From contig JAZQBL010000013.1 of assembly GCA_045545665.1 (NCBI GenBank), forward strand, positions 93,075-157,074: DNA of 64,000 nucleotides. The letters run 5' to 3'. A model generated the notes under the pieces. The model was not told the DNA's origin. It saw nothing but the letters and a program-made list of their open reading frames with translations, and did no database searches. Below, one piece after another: positions 1 through 7,468 of the stretch. How positions within the stretch are numbered: position 1 is the first letter of the stretch; the number at the start of each line of letters is the position of its first letter. The position numbers were made by a program, and so were the translations under genes. The DNA comes from RGIG7213 sp045545665 (lineage in GTDB: Bacteria > Bacillota > Clostridia > Oscillospirales > CAG-272).

Positions 1-274
1 AGCCCGATATATCGCCTTTCAGCGTTCTTGCGATAAATTCACCCGACGGGGTTATTTCATACATATCCCCTTCTGTATTTTTTACGAAGCCTGCTTTTTT
101 AAGCTCTTCAAATTGGTCGATAAAATCGTAGTTGCTTACGAAATCGTCCTGCAAAACGATATCGTTTATCTGGGAATATTTAAGCGGAAGATCCACGTAA
201 TTCATAAGTGTAAGTATGTAAAGCTTTACGTCAGCCGGTTCTTTAAGTTTCAATTTTTCTACCTCGCGGAACAT
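1..274 (-). CDS. DUF4364 family protein (N-terminal part, cut by window edge)
   Basis: The visible 91 codons start at the ATG at 274-272 and run off the left edge. The protein begins MFREVEKLKLKEP and reads as a small winged-helix-like N-terminus (DVKLYILTLMNYVDLPLKYS, then a stretch ending FEELKKAGFV), which matches the opening of DUF4364 proteins of Firmicutes, thought to be DNA-binding. No clear Shine-Dalgarno precedes the ATG. The gene is divergent from the sigma-factor gene, and about 160 bp separate the two starts. The function is unknown; the family assignment rests on sequence resemblance only. Confidence 0.6.
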   Translation of the reverse strand, partial: MFREVEKLKLKEPADVKLYILTLMNYVDLPLKYSQINDIVLQDDFVSNYDFIDQFEELKKAGFVKNTEGDMYEITPSGEFIARTLKGDISG

Positions 275-364
275 TAAAATAATATACGGTAACAATTTTA
301 TCACAAATTTGAGCAAAAATACAATATTTTGCTGTAAAATTAGTAAATTTTTTTTGAATATCTA

Positions 365-392
365 TTGACATTGTTAAAAAATATGATATAAT
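365..392 (+). promoter_or_regulatory. sigma-A type promoter of the sigma-factor gene
   Basis: TTGACA at 365-370, a 16-bp spacer and TATAAT at 387-392. The first upstream ATG of the following reading frame (391) lies inside the -10 box, so translation cannot start there. Confidence 0.8.
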
Positions 393-435
393 GTATATAA
401 AGATATTGACAAGATGTGAAAGGGGCGGGAGTAAC

Positions 436-993
436 GTGTGCCGCGAATCTGATGTTACGCTTGCCAAAAACGGCGACAAGGATGCATTTGTAAGACTTCT
501 TGAGGCATATACGCCGCTTATCTCTTCACTTTCAAGCCAGTTCTATTCCGATGATACGTCAGCAAACGTCGGTATGGACGACCTTATGCAGGAAGCAAGT
601 ATCGCCTTTTACAACGCCGTGCTTTCGTATACGGAAGGAAAAAACACCACGTTCGGTCTTTATGCAAAGATCTGCATAAGAAACCGTCTTGTATCGTATA
701 TGCGCCGTATGTGCGTCGGCATCGACGTCAAGACCGAGGATATCGAAAAGCTTATCGACTCGTCCGTTGCACCGCAAGCGGACGGTCCGCTTGAGCTTCT
801 TATATCCGAGGAAGAAGTAAAAACGATGCAGGAGAATATACGCTCCGTTCTTACAGATTACGAATACAGCGTATTTTCCCTTTTCGTTCAAGGAACGGCA
901 GTATCCGAAATAGCGTCAGAGTTGAATGCGGGTGAAAAATCCGTGCACAACGCGATTTCAAGAGTCAGAAGCAAGCTTAAAAAAATGTATTGA
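436..993 (+). CDS. sigma-70 family RNA polymerase sigma factor (SigH-like)
   Basis: A 185-residue small sigma factor. Region 2 is visible around MDDLMQEASIAFYNAVLSY and a C-terminal helix-turn-helix (region 4) in VSEIASELNAGEKSVHNAIS followed by RVRSKLKKMY. The start is taken as GTG 436 because AGGGGCGGGAG lies just upstream and because the earlier in-frame ATG overlaps the promoter -10 box. It is probably an alternative sigma factor of the SigH/30-kDa type, but the genes that fix such an identity elsewhere (rlmB, secE, nusG) are not adjacent, so the regulon is unknown. Confidence 0.8.
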   Translation: MCRESDVTLAKNGDKDAFVRLLEAYTPLISSLSSQFYSDDTSANVGMDDLMQEASIAFYNAVLSYTEGKNTTFGLYAKICIRNRLVSYMRRMCVGIDVKTEDIEKLIDSSVAPQADGPLELLISEEEVKTMQENIRSVLTDYEYSVFSLFVQGTAVSEIASELNAGEKSVHNAISRVRSKLKKMY

Positions 994-1105
994 CAATTTA
1001 TGTCCTGGTAGCTTAAGCAGAGCGTTGATTTTCAAAGGTGGCGGTCTGAATCCGTCCGGGGGCAAAAAAAATATTTTTATCCAAATTAAAGCGAGGTAGC
1101 AAAAC

Positions 1106-1387
1106 ATGTACGAAGACAAGAAGTTGGTTTGTAAAGACTGTAACGAAGAATTCATCTTTACAGCAGGTGAGCAGGCTTTCTATGCAGAAAGAGGCTTCCA
1201 GAACGAACCCCAGAGATGCAAGAGTTGCCGTGATGCAAGAAAAAATGCAGGCAAGCCCCCCAGAGAATATCACACGGCTGTTTGCGCTAAGTGCGGCGGA
1301 GAAGCAAGAATTCCCTTCCAGCCCAGCAACGACAGACCTGTATATTGCAGCGAATGTTTCGCAGCAATGAAGAACGCTGAAGAATAA
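1106..1387 (+). CDS. zinc-ribbon protein with CxxC-x17-CxxC module
   Basis: A 93-residue protein with two zinc-knuckle pairs. The N-terminal half has CKDCNEEF and later CKSC; the C-terminal half has CAKC, exactly 17 residues, then CSEC. This is the pattern of the Firmicutes zinc-ribbon family described as CxxC-x17-CxxC. Eight cysteines suggest two bound zinc ions. The Shine-Dalgarno is GAGGT, 8 nt before ATG 1106. No pathway is known for the family, and the neighbours do not suggest one. Confidence 0.8.
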   Translation: MYEDKKLVCKDCNEEFIFTAGEQAFYAERGFQNEPQRCKSCRDARKNAGKPPREYHTAVCAKCGGEARIPFQPSNDRPVYCSECFAAMKNAEE

Positions 1388-1444
1388 TTCTTTACCGTTC
1401 CAAACACCTTTTTCAAAATTTTTAATAAAGATGTTTACAAAATT

Positions 1445-1483
1445 CGGCAGAGATATTACATCTCTGCCGATTTGTGTTATAAT
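1445..1483 (+). repeat. palindromic repeat, family A copy 1, with promoter-like sequence
   Basis: A 10-bp perfect stem (CGGCAGAGAT 1445-1454, ATCTCTGCCG 1460-1469) followed by TTTGTGTTATAAT. Read on the other strand it matches the copies at 33595-33620 and 51511-51536. ATTACA (1455-1460), 17 bp and TATAAT (1478-1483) form a plausible promoter firing into the gene at 1564. Confidence 0.65.
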
Positions 1484-1563
1484 AGGACAGTAAAGATCAA
1501 CGACTGCCGAAGGTTACCCTTTGAAAGTCAACAGATATAATTCAACCAAAGGAGATAGCTTAT

Positions 1564-2091
1564 ATGGGAAAAATTCTCGGTTCCTGGAGCGGAATGAGAA
1601 AATATCTTGAAGAAGATATGCTTGCACAGTCATTGCAAGGCAGAATAAGATACGGCTGTACTTCTTACACAGGAATGGATGGATGCCGTTTTTTTGAAGT
1701 ATGTATTGATAAAAAGCAGGTAAAGCGTTTCTCCTGGGAGACCGTAAACACGTATTTTATCGACAACGGATACAAAAAAAATTCCTCTCCGTACGGCATA
1801 GGTGAGTATTGGGAAGGATTTCATTCTCTGCTGAAAAAATACCCCGTAAGCGAACGTACGGAATATACCGACGAAGAATTTTGCAACGCCTTGGAAACAT
1901 ACCGTAACCAAGATATTCAAGAAAGCATATTTTCGGGCGATCCTATCGTCAGAATGTTTGCAATTCTTGACAGGAGAACAGGAAAAAGAACCCTGCAAAA
2001 ATTACGACCTTCTATCGAAAACGGTCCCCAATGGCTGCGTCAATTTTACTTATTAAGATCAAACGCAGAAACCACCCCAGACAGACTTTGA
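1564..2091 (+). CDS. uncharacterised protein, possibly SF0329-like
   Basis: A 175-residue soluble protein with no signal peptide or membrane segment. It starts MGKILGSWSGMRKYLEED after a good AAGGAGAT site. The segment DPIVRMFAILDRRTGKRTL is a pattern I associate with small uncharacterised bacterial proteins annotated as SF0329 family; this is from memory and uncertain. No catalytic motif is visible. It appears to be a single-gene unit: the promoter-like sequence is inside palindrome family A upstream and a terminator overlaps the stop codon. Confidence 0.6.
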   Translation: MGKILGSWSGMRKYLEEDMLAQSLQGRIRYGCTSYTGMDGCRFFEVCIDKKQVKRFSWETVNTYFIDNGYKKNSSPYGIGEYWEGFHSLLKKYPVSERTEYTDEEFCNALETYRNQDIQESIFSGDPIVRMFAILDRRTGKRTLQKLRPSIENGPQWLRQFYLLRSNAETTPDRL

Positions 2092-2116
2092 CTATCTGTT
2101 GGGGGTGTGATTTTTA
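2072..2116 (+). terminator. Rho-independent terminator overlapping the stop of the upstream gene
   Basis: CACCCC..ACAG pairs with CTGT..GGGGTG (2073-2107), followed by GTGATTTTTATT. The stop codon lies in the loop. Confidence 0.6.
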
Positions 2117-2148
2117 TTACAAAAAACTACTTTTTATATCTCGTTTTC

Positions 2149-2613
2149 TCAACCCGTTACAACGGTAAAATAGTTTTCCAAAAGCTCCGACGGCATATTG
2201 TAAAGCACAGTGCCCTCATTTGTATCGTCACGTATGCACAGATAAAGAGTATCTTCTTCAAGATAGTATTTATCTTTAAAATATCGAATCCCCGCCTTTG
2301 CCTTTATGGGATCAAGCTGTGTTCCGTCACATTCGGGCGGCAGATATTCCCAAAGCGTATGCGCCGCCGTGGGTATCCAAGCGGAATTTGACGTATGCGC
2401 CTGCAAGCACTTATACACATCGCCTTCATACACTGCCGTACTGCCTGTTGCGTATTGTTTATTTTCTTCCCAAGCAGGAAGAGATGAGCTTATTCGGTTA
2501 AGCTCATTTGATGTCAAAACCTCGGAAAGCATCTGATTTTCAGAAGTACAGAGCTTTTCAAGCACCTTCATTTTTTCGTTATACGCATACACCGCGCGCT
2601 TAAGTCTTTGCAT
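2149..2613 (-). CDS. phage-tail-associated protein with carbohydrate-binding (CBM5/12-like) module
   Basis: A 154-residue protein. An N-terminal helix (MQRLKRAVYAYNEKMKVLEK) leads to an aromatic module at about residues 48-92 (AWEENKQYATGSTAVYEGD then VYKCLQAHTSNSAWIP and LWEYLPP). This pattern is typical of chitin-binding type-3/CBM5-12 modules at the ends of phage tail-fibre genes. The start overlaps the stop of the upstream gene (TAATG), with GGGGGTGAGG as ribosome site, so the two are translationally coupled. Likely role: glycan or cell-surface binding in a tail-derived structure; inferred. Confidence 0.6.
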   Translation of the reverse strand: MQRLKRAVYAYNEKMKVLEKLCTSENQMLSEVLTSNELNRISSSLPAWEENKQYATGSTAVYEGDVYKCLQAHTSNSAWIPTAAHTLWEYLPPECDGTQLDPIKAKAGIRYFKDKYYLEEDTLYLCIRDDTNEGTVLYNMPSELLENYFTVVTG

Positions 2614-3986
2614 TATGCCTCACCCCCTTCTGCCAGGAGTGTGAGCTGTGTTTTAAGCTCTTCTATATCGCTTTTCAGCGAATCTATGACGAGAATCGTG
2701 TCGGCATTGTAAGATACCTCAAACGGTACACGGCGGACGTTTATGTTCACTTTTGGAGCATCAAAGATTATTTCTATCGGCGATACTTTATCAATGAACG
2801 GTTCTGCATATTCGTAATAAACGGTTATATCGGTACCGTTTTCGATCTCTCGTTCGATAAGCGAACAGAACTGTGCTTTTGCATTTTCATCATCAAGTTT
2901 TTCATTCCCGTATGCAAAATACATCGTTCCGTCGTCATAGTAACAGCCGTTTTCACATTCGCCAATGGAGTCACAACGTACGAAATGCGTGCACAGCGCG
3001 TTCGTTCCCTTTTTGCCGCGGGGATACATTTCAGATGTATCCGTGAAAAAATTTGTATTTTTGTCCGATACGTTTACAGGTGTCACATCATAAGCAAGAG
3101 AGGCGCAATTTCCGCTCACCTCGTCAACAAGAAACAGTTTACCGTCGATCTTTTTGAATTTCGCAACACCTACTCTGTGAATTATTTCACCCTTTAAAAT
3201 GTCGTACTCGTCCCTTGTTTTATCATCAAGAGAATATAAATCCACTTCTTTTTCAAGCGTTATATATTTTGAACCGACAAAGAGCCTCGTCGGCTCCTGT
3301 TTTGAAAAAGACGAAGGGCTGTCGGGAGATTTTCCCAAAGGCGGGATCGTTTCCTGCGTTCCTCCAAACAAACTGAAAGTGAGAAACTTTGAACCGACAA
3401 GAACATTTTTAAGAAGCGACGAAGTCGTCGATCCGTCGTTTTTTACGTTTACTCTGTAGACGTTGGCATAATTTACGGAATGCTCGTAAAGCTCTTTTGC
3501 AAGCTCCTGACGCTCAAGCTCGGCTTCTTTTCGTTTTTCTTCCGCAGCCGCTCTTTCTTTTTCTTTTTCGCTTACAGATAATACACTGTCCGAAAGCGCA
3601 GACTGTTCGTTTTTCAGTTCATCATAGCAAGAAACGAGCTGTAAATATACGTCCTCTACAGGTTCTGCCGGCGTACCGTTCGGTGTCAGAATACTGCTTC
3701 GGCACGGTATTTTTGCAGGGGCGGTCGTGCGTACTGCAGGTGCGTATACGCCGAGATATACAGCAGGCGGCGATATTATTTCACGCGGGATAAGCACCGT
3801 ATTGTTGTTCGGCAAAATAACGTCAACGTAATTTTTTCCGTTTGTAAATCTTACCGTTTTCGTTACTCCGTCCCACTCTCCGTCAAATGTGAAATGCACG
3901 GAATAATCCGAATTGTCGCATATAACGGGATCCGCTTCGTTCATTTGTGTAAGTGTTTTGTTTTCGATTTTAAAATCAAATTGCAT
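2613..3986 (-). CDS. phage tail fibre / baseplate-like protein
   Basis: A 457-residue protein. The N-terminal domain (MQFDFKIENKTLTQMNEADP, then HFTFDGEWDGVTKTVRF and VILPNNNTVLIPREI) resembles the start of Firmicutes prophage tail proteins. A highly charged coiled coil rich in E, K and A follows at about residues 145-170, and the C-terminus ends in a short coiled coil. The start is set at ATG 3986 because GGAAAGGAAC precedes it; the open frame extends upstream but would run through the promoter and into dapA. It has its own strong promoter. No capsid, portal, terminase or lysis gene is nearby. Confidence 0.6.
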   Translation of the reverse strand: MQFDFKIENKTLTQMNEADPVICDNSDYSVHFTFDGEWDGVTKTVRFTNGKNYVDVILPNNNTVLIPREIISPPAVYLGVYAPAVRTTAPAKIPCRSSILTPNGTPAEPVEDVYLQLVSCYDELKNEQSALSDSVLSVSEKEKERAAAEEKRKEAELERQELAKELYEHSVNYANVYRVNVKNDGSTTSSLLKNVLVGSKFLTFSLFGGTQETIPPLGKSPDSPSSFSKQEPTRLFVGSKYITLEKEVDLYSLDDKTRDEYDILKGEIIHRVGVAKFKKIDGKLFLVDEVSGNCASLAYDVTPVNVSDKNTNFFTDTSEMYPRGKKGTNALCTHFVRCDSIGECENGCYYDDGTMYFAYGNEKLDDENAKAQFCSLIEREIENGTDITVYYEYAEPFIDKVSPIEIIFDAPKVNINVRRVPFEVSYNADTILVIDSLKSDIEELKTQLTLLAEGGEA

Positions 3987-3998
3987 TTGTTCCTTTCC

Positions 3999-4014
3999 AT
4001 CGGCAAGTGCCGAT
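3999..4014 (-). other. hairpin next to the ribosome site of the tail-like gene
   Basis: A perfect palindrome, ATCGGCA-ag-TGCCGAT, lies in the short 5' leader immediately before the GGAAAGG ribosome site. It could affect initiation or mRNA stability; no evidence beyond position. Confidence 0.4.
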
Positions 4015-4050
4015 TTTTTCGGGCGGAAAGCGAACATATGTTCTTTTTTG

Positions 4051-4079
4051 ATTATACCACAAAACTCTTTTTTTGTCAA
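4051..4079 (-). promoter_or_regulatory. strong promoter of the tail-like gene pair
   Basis: On the minus strand TTGACA (4079-4074), a 17-bp spacer and TATAAT (4056-4051): a consensus sigma-A promoter just upstream of the tail-like operon. Confidence 0.8.
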
Positions 4080-4110
4080 TAGAAATCTCAAAAACGCCCG
4101 CTTGCCGAGT

Positions 4111-5007
4111 TTAATTGCTCGGCAGCAGCTCTTCATACGCTTTTATTATTTTTCCGCGTGTTTCGCTTTTGCACCGTACGAGCGGCAGGCGCAATTCGTC
4201 CGAACACACCCCGATATGCGCCAAAAGCGTTTTGATCCCGATTGGGTTTGTTTCGCCGTTCAGCGCACTTATCAGCGGATAAATCTTTTCAAATTCCGCC
4301 TTTGCTCCGTCCGTGTCGCCTAAAACAAATTTATCGCAGATCTTTTGCATCTCGCACGGCAAAGCGTTCGAAACAACGCTGACACACCCCTTAGCTCCCA
4401 AAGAAAGAAACGGCAGTATAAGATTATCGTTTCCGCAGTATATATCACATCCCGAAAGGCTTGTAAGCTTTTCGGTTACGTCATTTATATCGGTGGATGC
4501 TTCTTTAAGCGCACTTATATTTTCATGCGCGAAAAGAAGCTCTGCCGTTTTGCACGAGATATTAACGCCCGTGCGTGACGGTACGTTGTACATCATCAAA
4601 GGTATGTCAAGTGCCTCTGCTACGGAAAGATAATGGCGTATAAGTCCTTCCTGCGGAGGTTTATTGTAATACGGCGTTACGGTAAGTATACCGTTTACGC
4701 CTATTCTTTGCGCTGACAGTGCGGAGTTTACAGCCCCCATTGTATCGGCACCTCCGCAGCCTGCTATAACAAACGTCCTGCCGTCGGCGCATCTTACGGC
4801 AAAATCAAGTATTTTTTCTCTTTCCAAAGGTGTTACAGCAGGGCTTTCGCCCGTCGTGCCGAGTATAACTATTCCGTCTGCCCCTGCTTTTATCTGTCTG
4901 TTTATAAGCGCTTTGAAAGACGGATAATCCACCTGTGTATTTGTAAAAGGTGTAACGAGTGCGCTTATCACACCTTGCGGAAATCTCTTTTTATCTGTAT
5001 AGTTCAT
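4111..5007 (-). CDS. dapA: 4-hydroxy-tetrahydrodipicolinate synthase
   Basis: DapA condenses pyruvate with aspartate semialdehyde, the first committed step to diaminopimelate and lysine (and to dipicolinate in spore formers). The 298 residues are normal family length. Seen: the GTTGES loop (Thr51, Thr52), Tyr140 in YNVPSRTG with Arg145, and the Schiff-base Lys168 in ALKEAS, i.e. the full catalytic set of this TIM-barrel aldolase. GGGGTG precedes ATG 5007. It is divergent from queA and no other lysine genes are adjacent. No lysine riboswitch was recognised in the 120-bp spacer. Confidence 0.95.
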   Translation of the reverse strand: MNYTDKKRFPQGVISALVTPFTNTQVDYPSFKALINRQIKAGADGIVILGTTGESPAVTPLEREKILDFAVRCADGRTFVIAGCGGADTMGAVNSALSAQRIGVNGILTVTPYYNKPPQEGLIRHYLSVAEALDIPLMMYNVPSRTGVNISCKTAELLFAHENISALKEASTDINDVTEKLTSLSGCDIYCGNDNLILPFLSLGAKGCVSVVSNALPCEMQKICDKFVLGDTDGAKAEFEKIYPLISALNGETNPIGIKTLLAHIGVCSDELRLPLVRCKSETRGKIIKAYEELLPSN

Positions 5008-5129
5008 TTTGCACCCCGTAATAAATAACAGTTGAAATTTTCACATAATATCAATATAATATGAAAATCCCTTATATATTTTATTCGGGATACTTTTAAT
5101 TGCCAATCTTAATTTTCGAAGGGGAGCAA

Positions 5130-6197
5130 ATGAATAACGACGGACTTTCAACAAAGGATTATTTTTACCATCTGCCCGAGGAGCTTATAGCGCAGTCGCC
5201 GGCAGAAAAAAGAGATGCCTCTCGCCTTATGTGCGTTGACAGAAAAACAGGAGAGATATCGCACCGCATATTTCACGATATAAAAGAGTTTCTCGTCCCC
5301 GGAGACGTACTTGTAATAAACAATTCAAAGGTAATTCCCGCAAGGATACTCGGTGAAAAAAAGAAAAAAGAAGGCAGCGTATCTGACGGTGCAAAAGTCG
5401 AGCTTCTTTTGCTCAGGGCACGCGGTAACGACGTATGGGAATGTATCGTTCATCCCGGCAAGCGTTTGAAGGTCGGTGCTGAAATGACCTTTTCGGGAAT
5501 ACTTGAAGCCACGATCGAGGAAGTGCTTGATAACGGCAACAGAACGGTAAGCTTTAAATACGACAAAGAAAAATACGGAAATATATTTGCCGTTTTGGAC
5601 AAGGTCGGAAATATGCCCACGCCGCCGTACATAACGAAAAAGCTTGAAGACAAGAGCAGATACCAGACGGTCTACGCCGACAAAAACGGCTCGGCTGCTG
5701 CCCCCACAGCAGGACTTCATTTCACGAAGGAGCTGCTTTCAGAAATCGAAGAAATGGGTGTCAAAGTCGTGCCCGTAATGCTTCACGTCGGACTCGGCAC
5801 GTTCCGTCCTGTAAAGGTCGACAACATAAAAGAGCATAAAATGCACTCGGAATACTTTGAAATTTCCGAGGAAAGCGCAAACATAATAAACACGGCAAAA
5901 AAGAACGGATCGAGAATAATTTCCGTAGGTACGACGTCGACCCGTGTGCTTGAAAGCGCATCGGATGACGACGGCACTCTTCACGCAATGAGCAGGGACA
6001 CGGATATATTTATTTATCCCGGGTACAAATTCAAGGTCGTGGACGGACTTATAACGAATTTTCACCTGCCCGAAAGCACCCTGCTTATGCTCGTATCGGC
6101 ATTTTCATCAAGAGATATAATGCTTAACGCATACGACGTTGCTGTAAATGAAAAATACCGCTTCTTCTCCTTCGGAGATGCGATGTTTATATGTTAA
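5130..6197 (+). CDS. queA: S-adenosylmethionine:tRNA ribosyltransferase-isomerase
   Basis: QueA transfers and isomerises the ribosyl part of AdoMet onto preQ1 at the tRNA wobble position, making epoxyqueuosine. The 355 residues match the family: STKDYFYHLPEELIAQSP at the N-terminus, VLVINNSKVIPARI, GSAAAPTAGLHFT, HVGLGTFRPV and FHLPESTLLMLVSAF in order. The start is ATG 5130 with AAGGGGAG just upstream; the frame is open for ten more codons but without a ribosome site. The other queuosine genes (tgt, queC-F) are not in the window. Confidence 0.95.
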   Translation: MNNDGLSTKDYFYHLPEELIAQSPAEKRDASRLMCVDRKTGEISHRIFHDIKEFLVPGDVLVINNSKVIPARILGEKKKKEGSVSDGAKVELLLLRARGNDVWECIVHPGKRLKVGAEMTFSGILEATIEEVLDNGNRTVSFKYDKEKYGNIFAVLDKVGNMPTPPYITKKLEDKSRYQTVYADKNGSAAAPTAGLHFTKELLSEIEEMGVKVVPVMLHVGLGTFRPVKVDNIKEHKMHSEYFEISEESANIINTAKKNGSRIISVGTTSTRVLESASDDDGTLHAMSRDTDIFIYPGYKFKVVDGLITNFHLPESTLLMLVSAFSSRDIMLNAYDVAVNEKYRFFSFGDAMFIC

Positions 6198-6247
6198 AAA
6201 TCCAACACGTAATGCACACAATAACAGTGTTTATGTGAAAATCACAA

Positions 6248-6285
6248 CATAATATGTTGACAGATCGGGCATAATATGATATACT
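6248..6285 (+). promoter_or_regulatory. toxin-antitoxin promoter with direct-repeat operator candidate
   Basis: TTGACA (6257-6262), 17 bp, TATACT (6280-6285). The 9-bp word CATAATATG occurs at 6248-6256 and again at 6270-6278, straddling the -35 box and spacer, as expected for an autoregulatory operator of a RelB-type antitoxin. Confidence 0.65.
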
Positions 6286-6307
6286 GTTATCGAAAGGAGT
6301 TGATATT

Positions 6308-6589
6308 ATGTCTAAAGTATCTACGAACATCAGCCTTGATGCCGAAACCAAAACAAAAGCGCAGGCGTTGCTTGCCGATCTTGGAATGGATCTTTCTACC
6401 GCTGTAAACATTTTTCTTCGTCAAATGCTTTATGAAGGCGGAATTCCGTTTTCCATTACCAGAGAAGTTCCCAACAAAATTACTCTTGAAGCGATGAAAG
6501 AGTCGCAGGAAATGTTCCGTTCTCCCGAGAAGTACAAGAAGTATGACAACGTAGACAGTATGATGGAGGACATTTTAGGTGAGGTATGA
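6308..6589 (+). CDS. RelB/DinJ family antitoxin
   Basis: A 93-residue antitoxin. The N-terminal ribbon-helix-helix (STNISLDAETKTKAQALLAD then LGMDLSTAVNIFLRQML) is the characteristic RelB/DinJ DNA-binding domain. The C-terminal half is the acidic, toxin-binding segment. AAAGGAG precedes ATG 6308. The gene ends inside the toxin start (11-bp overlap), so translation is coupled. It should bind the toxin and repress its own promoter. Confidence 0.9.
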   Translation: MSKVSTNISLDAETKTKAQALLADLGMDLSTAVNIFLRQMLYEGGIPFSITREVPNKITLEAMKESQEMFRSPEKYKKYDNVDSMMEDILGEV

Positions 6590-6854
6590 GATCATCCCTT
6601 CCAATCAATTCAAGAAGGACTTAAAATTAGCGCAAAAACGCGGATATGATCTTGATAAAATAAAAAAGGTTATTACTGCTCTTGCAAACGGCGAAACACT
6701 TGAAGCAAAATATCGTGATCATTTGCTTACCGGTGATTACGGTGGGTATCGAGAATGTCATATTCAACCGGATTGGTTGTTAGTATATCAAATAAACGGA
6801 GATCAATTGATATTGTTCTTGGCTCGAACGGGCACACACAGTGATTTGTTTTGA
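6579..6854 (+). CDS. RelE/YafQ family mRNA interferase toxin
   Basis: A 91-residue toxin of YafQ type. It begins MRYEIIPSNQFKKDLKLAQK; the start is GTG 6579, inside the antitoxin gene, with GGAGG 9 nt upstream. The C-terminal catalytic region HLLTGDYGGYRECHIQPDWL and YQINGDQLILFLARTGTHSD retains the His residues and the terminal Phe (SDLF) of the family. Expected to cleave mRNA in the ribosomal A site when the antitoxin is degraded. A terminator-like hairpin follows at once. Confidence 0.9.
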   Translation: MRYEIIPSNQFKKDLKLAQKRGYDLDKIKKVITALANGETLEAKYRDHLLTGDYGGYRECHIQPDWLLVYQINGDQLILFLARTGTHSDLF

Positions 6855-6860
6855 GGTTTG

Positions 6861-6895
6861 CCGATTGGTTTGTGCAATCTTACCAATCGGTAAAA
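6861..6895 (+). terminator. hairpin after the toxin-antitoxin pair
   Basis: CCGATTGGT (6861-6869) pairs with ACCAATCGG (6882-6890), followed by TAAAATCTTA. It sits just after the toxin stop; the weak T-run lowers confidence. Confidence 0.5.
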
Positions 6896-6963
6896 TCTTA
6901 TATAACATCACCATCATGGATTCGATGTTGATCTTATAGAAGAATTACGGAATTTAAATAATG

Positions 6964-7000
6964 AAAGATATGAAGATTTTGATTTTCATATCTTTTTATT
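6964..7000 (+). terminator. A/T-rich terminator-like hairpin
   Basis: AAAGATATGAA (6964-6974) pairs with TTCATATCTTT (6985-6995), followed by TTATTTT. It insulates the toxin-antitoxin unit from the EndoA gene. Confidence 0.5.
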
Positions 7001-7082
7001 TTGCTTTCTTTCGGTTTTATGTTTAAAATCGGAATTTTTAAGAAAAAATAATAGCAGAACATAATCAAAAGGAGAGAGCAAA

Positions 7083-7457
7083 GTGATCATAAAAAGAGGA
7101 GATATCTTCTATGCGGATCTGTCACCCGTGATCGGAAGTGAACAAGGAGGGCTTCGCCCCGTTTTAATAGTACAAAACGACGTCGGAAATAAATTTTCAC
7201 CAACCGTTATTGCCGCCGCAATAACGAGCAGAGTATCTAAAACGAAACTGCCGACACACATCGGAATATACGCTGACAGCTACGGGCTTGCAAAAGATTC
7301 CGTCGTACTGCTTGAGCAGATACGCACCCTTGACAAGCAACGTCTTAAAGAAAAGATGGGGCATCTGGACGAGGACGTGATGGAGCAAGTGAACGAAGCG
7401 ATATCCGTAAGCTTCGGACTTTCGGAAAGCAACCTGAACAACACTGCGATCTCTTAA
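7083..7457 (+). CDS. ndoA: EndoA/MazF family mRNA interferase (PemK-like)
   Basis: A 124-residue PemK-fold endoribonuclease. It begins MIIKRGDIFYADLSPVIGSE, then QGGLRPVLIVQNDVGNKFSP and later VLLEQIRTLDKQRL, the standard EndoA motifs including the catalytic Arg (GGLRPV) and Thr (ITSR region). The start is GTG 7083 after AAAAGGAGAG. No EndoAI/MazE-type antitoxin gene is adjacent, which is usual for some Clostridia but means its partner lies elsewhere. It is followed 11 bp later by the GerA-family gene, so the two are probably co-transcribed. Confidence 0.9.
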   Translation: MIIKRGDIFYADLSPVIGSEQGGLRPVLIVQNDVGNKFSPTVIAAAITSRVSKTKLPTHIGIYADSYGLAKDSVVLLEQIRTLDKQRLKEKMGHLDEDVMEQVNEAISVSFGLSESNLNNTAIS

Positions 7458-7468
7458 GGTGCAAAAAA

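Noticed and set aside
391..435. ATG 391 as start of the sigma factor
   Set aside because: It lies inside the promoter -10 box; GTG 436 has the ribosome site.
2107..2501. Plus-strand frames opposite the CBM-like gene
   Set aside because: Antisense shadows without ribosome sites.
3987..4136. N-terminal extension of the tail-like protein
   Set aside because: It would span the promoter and overlap dapA; ATG 3986 has a good ribosome site.
5008..5129. PreQ1 or lysine riboswitch between dapA and queA
   Set aside because: No matching conserved core was found; only AT-rich promoter-like sequence with an imperfect palindrome.
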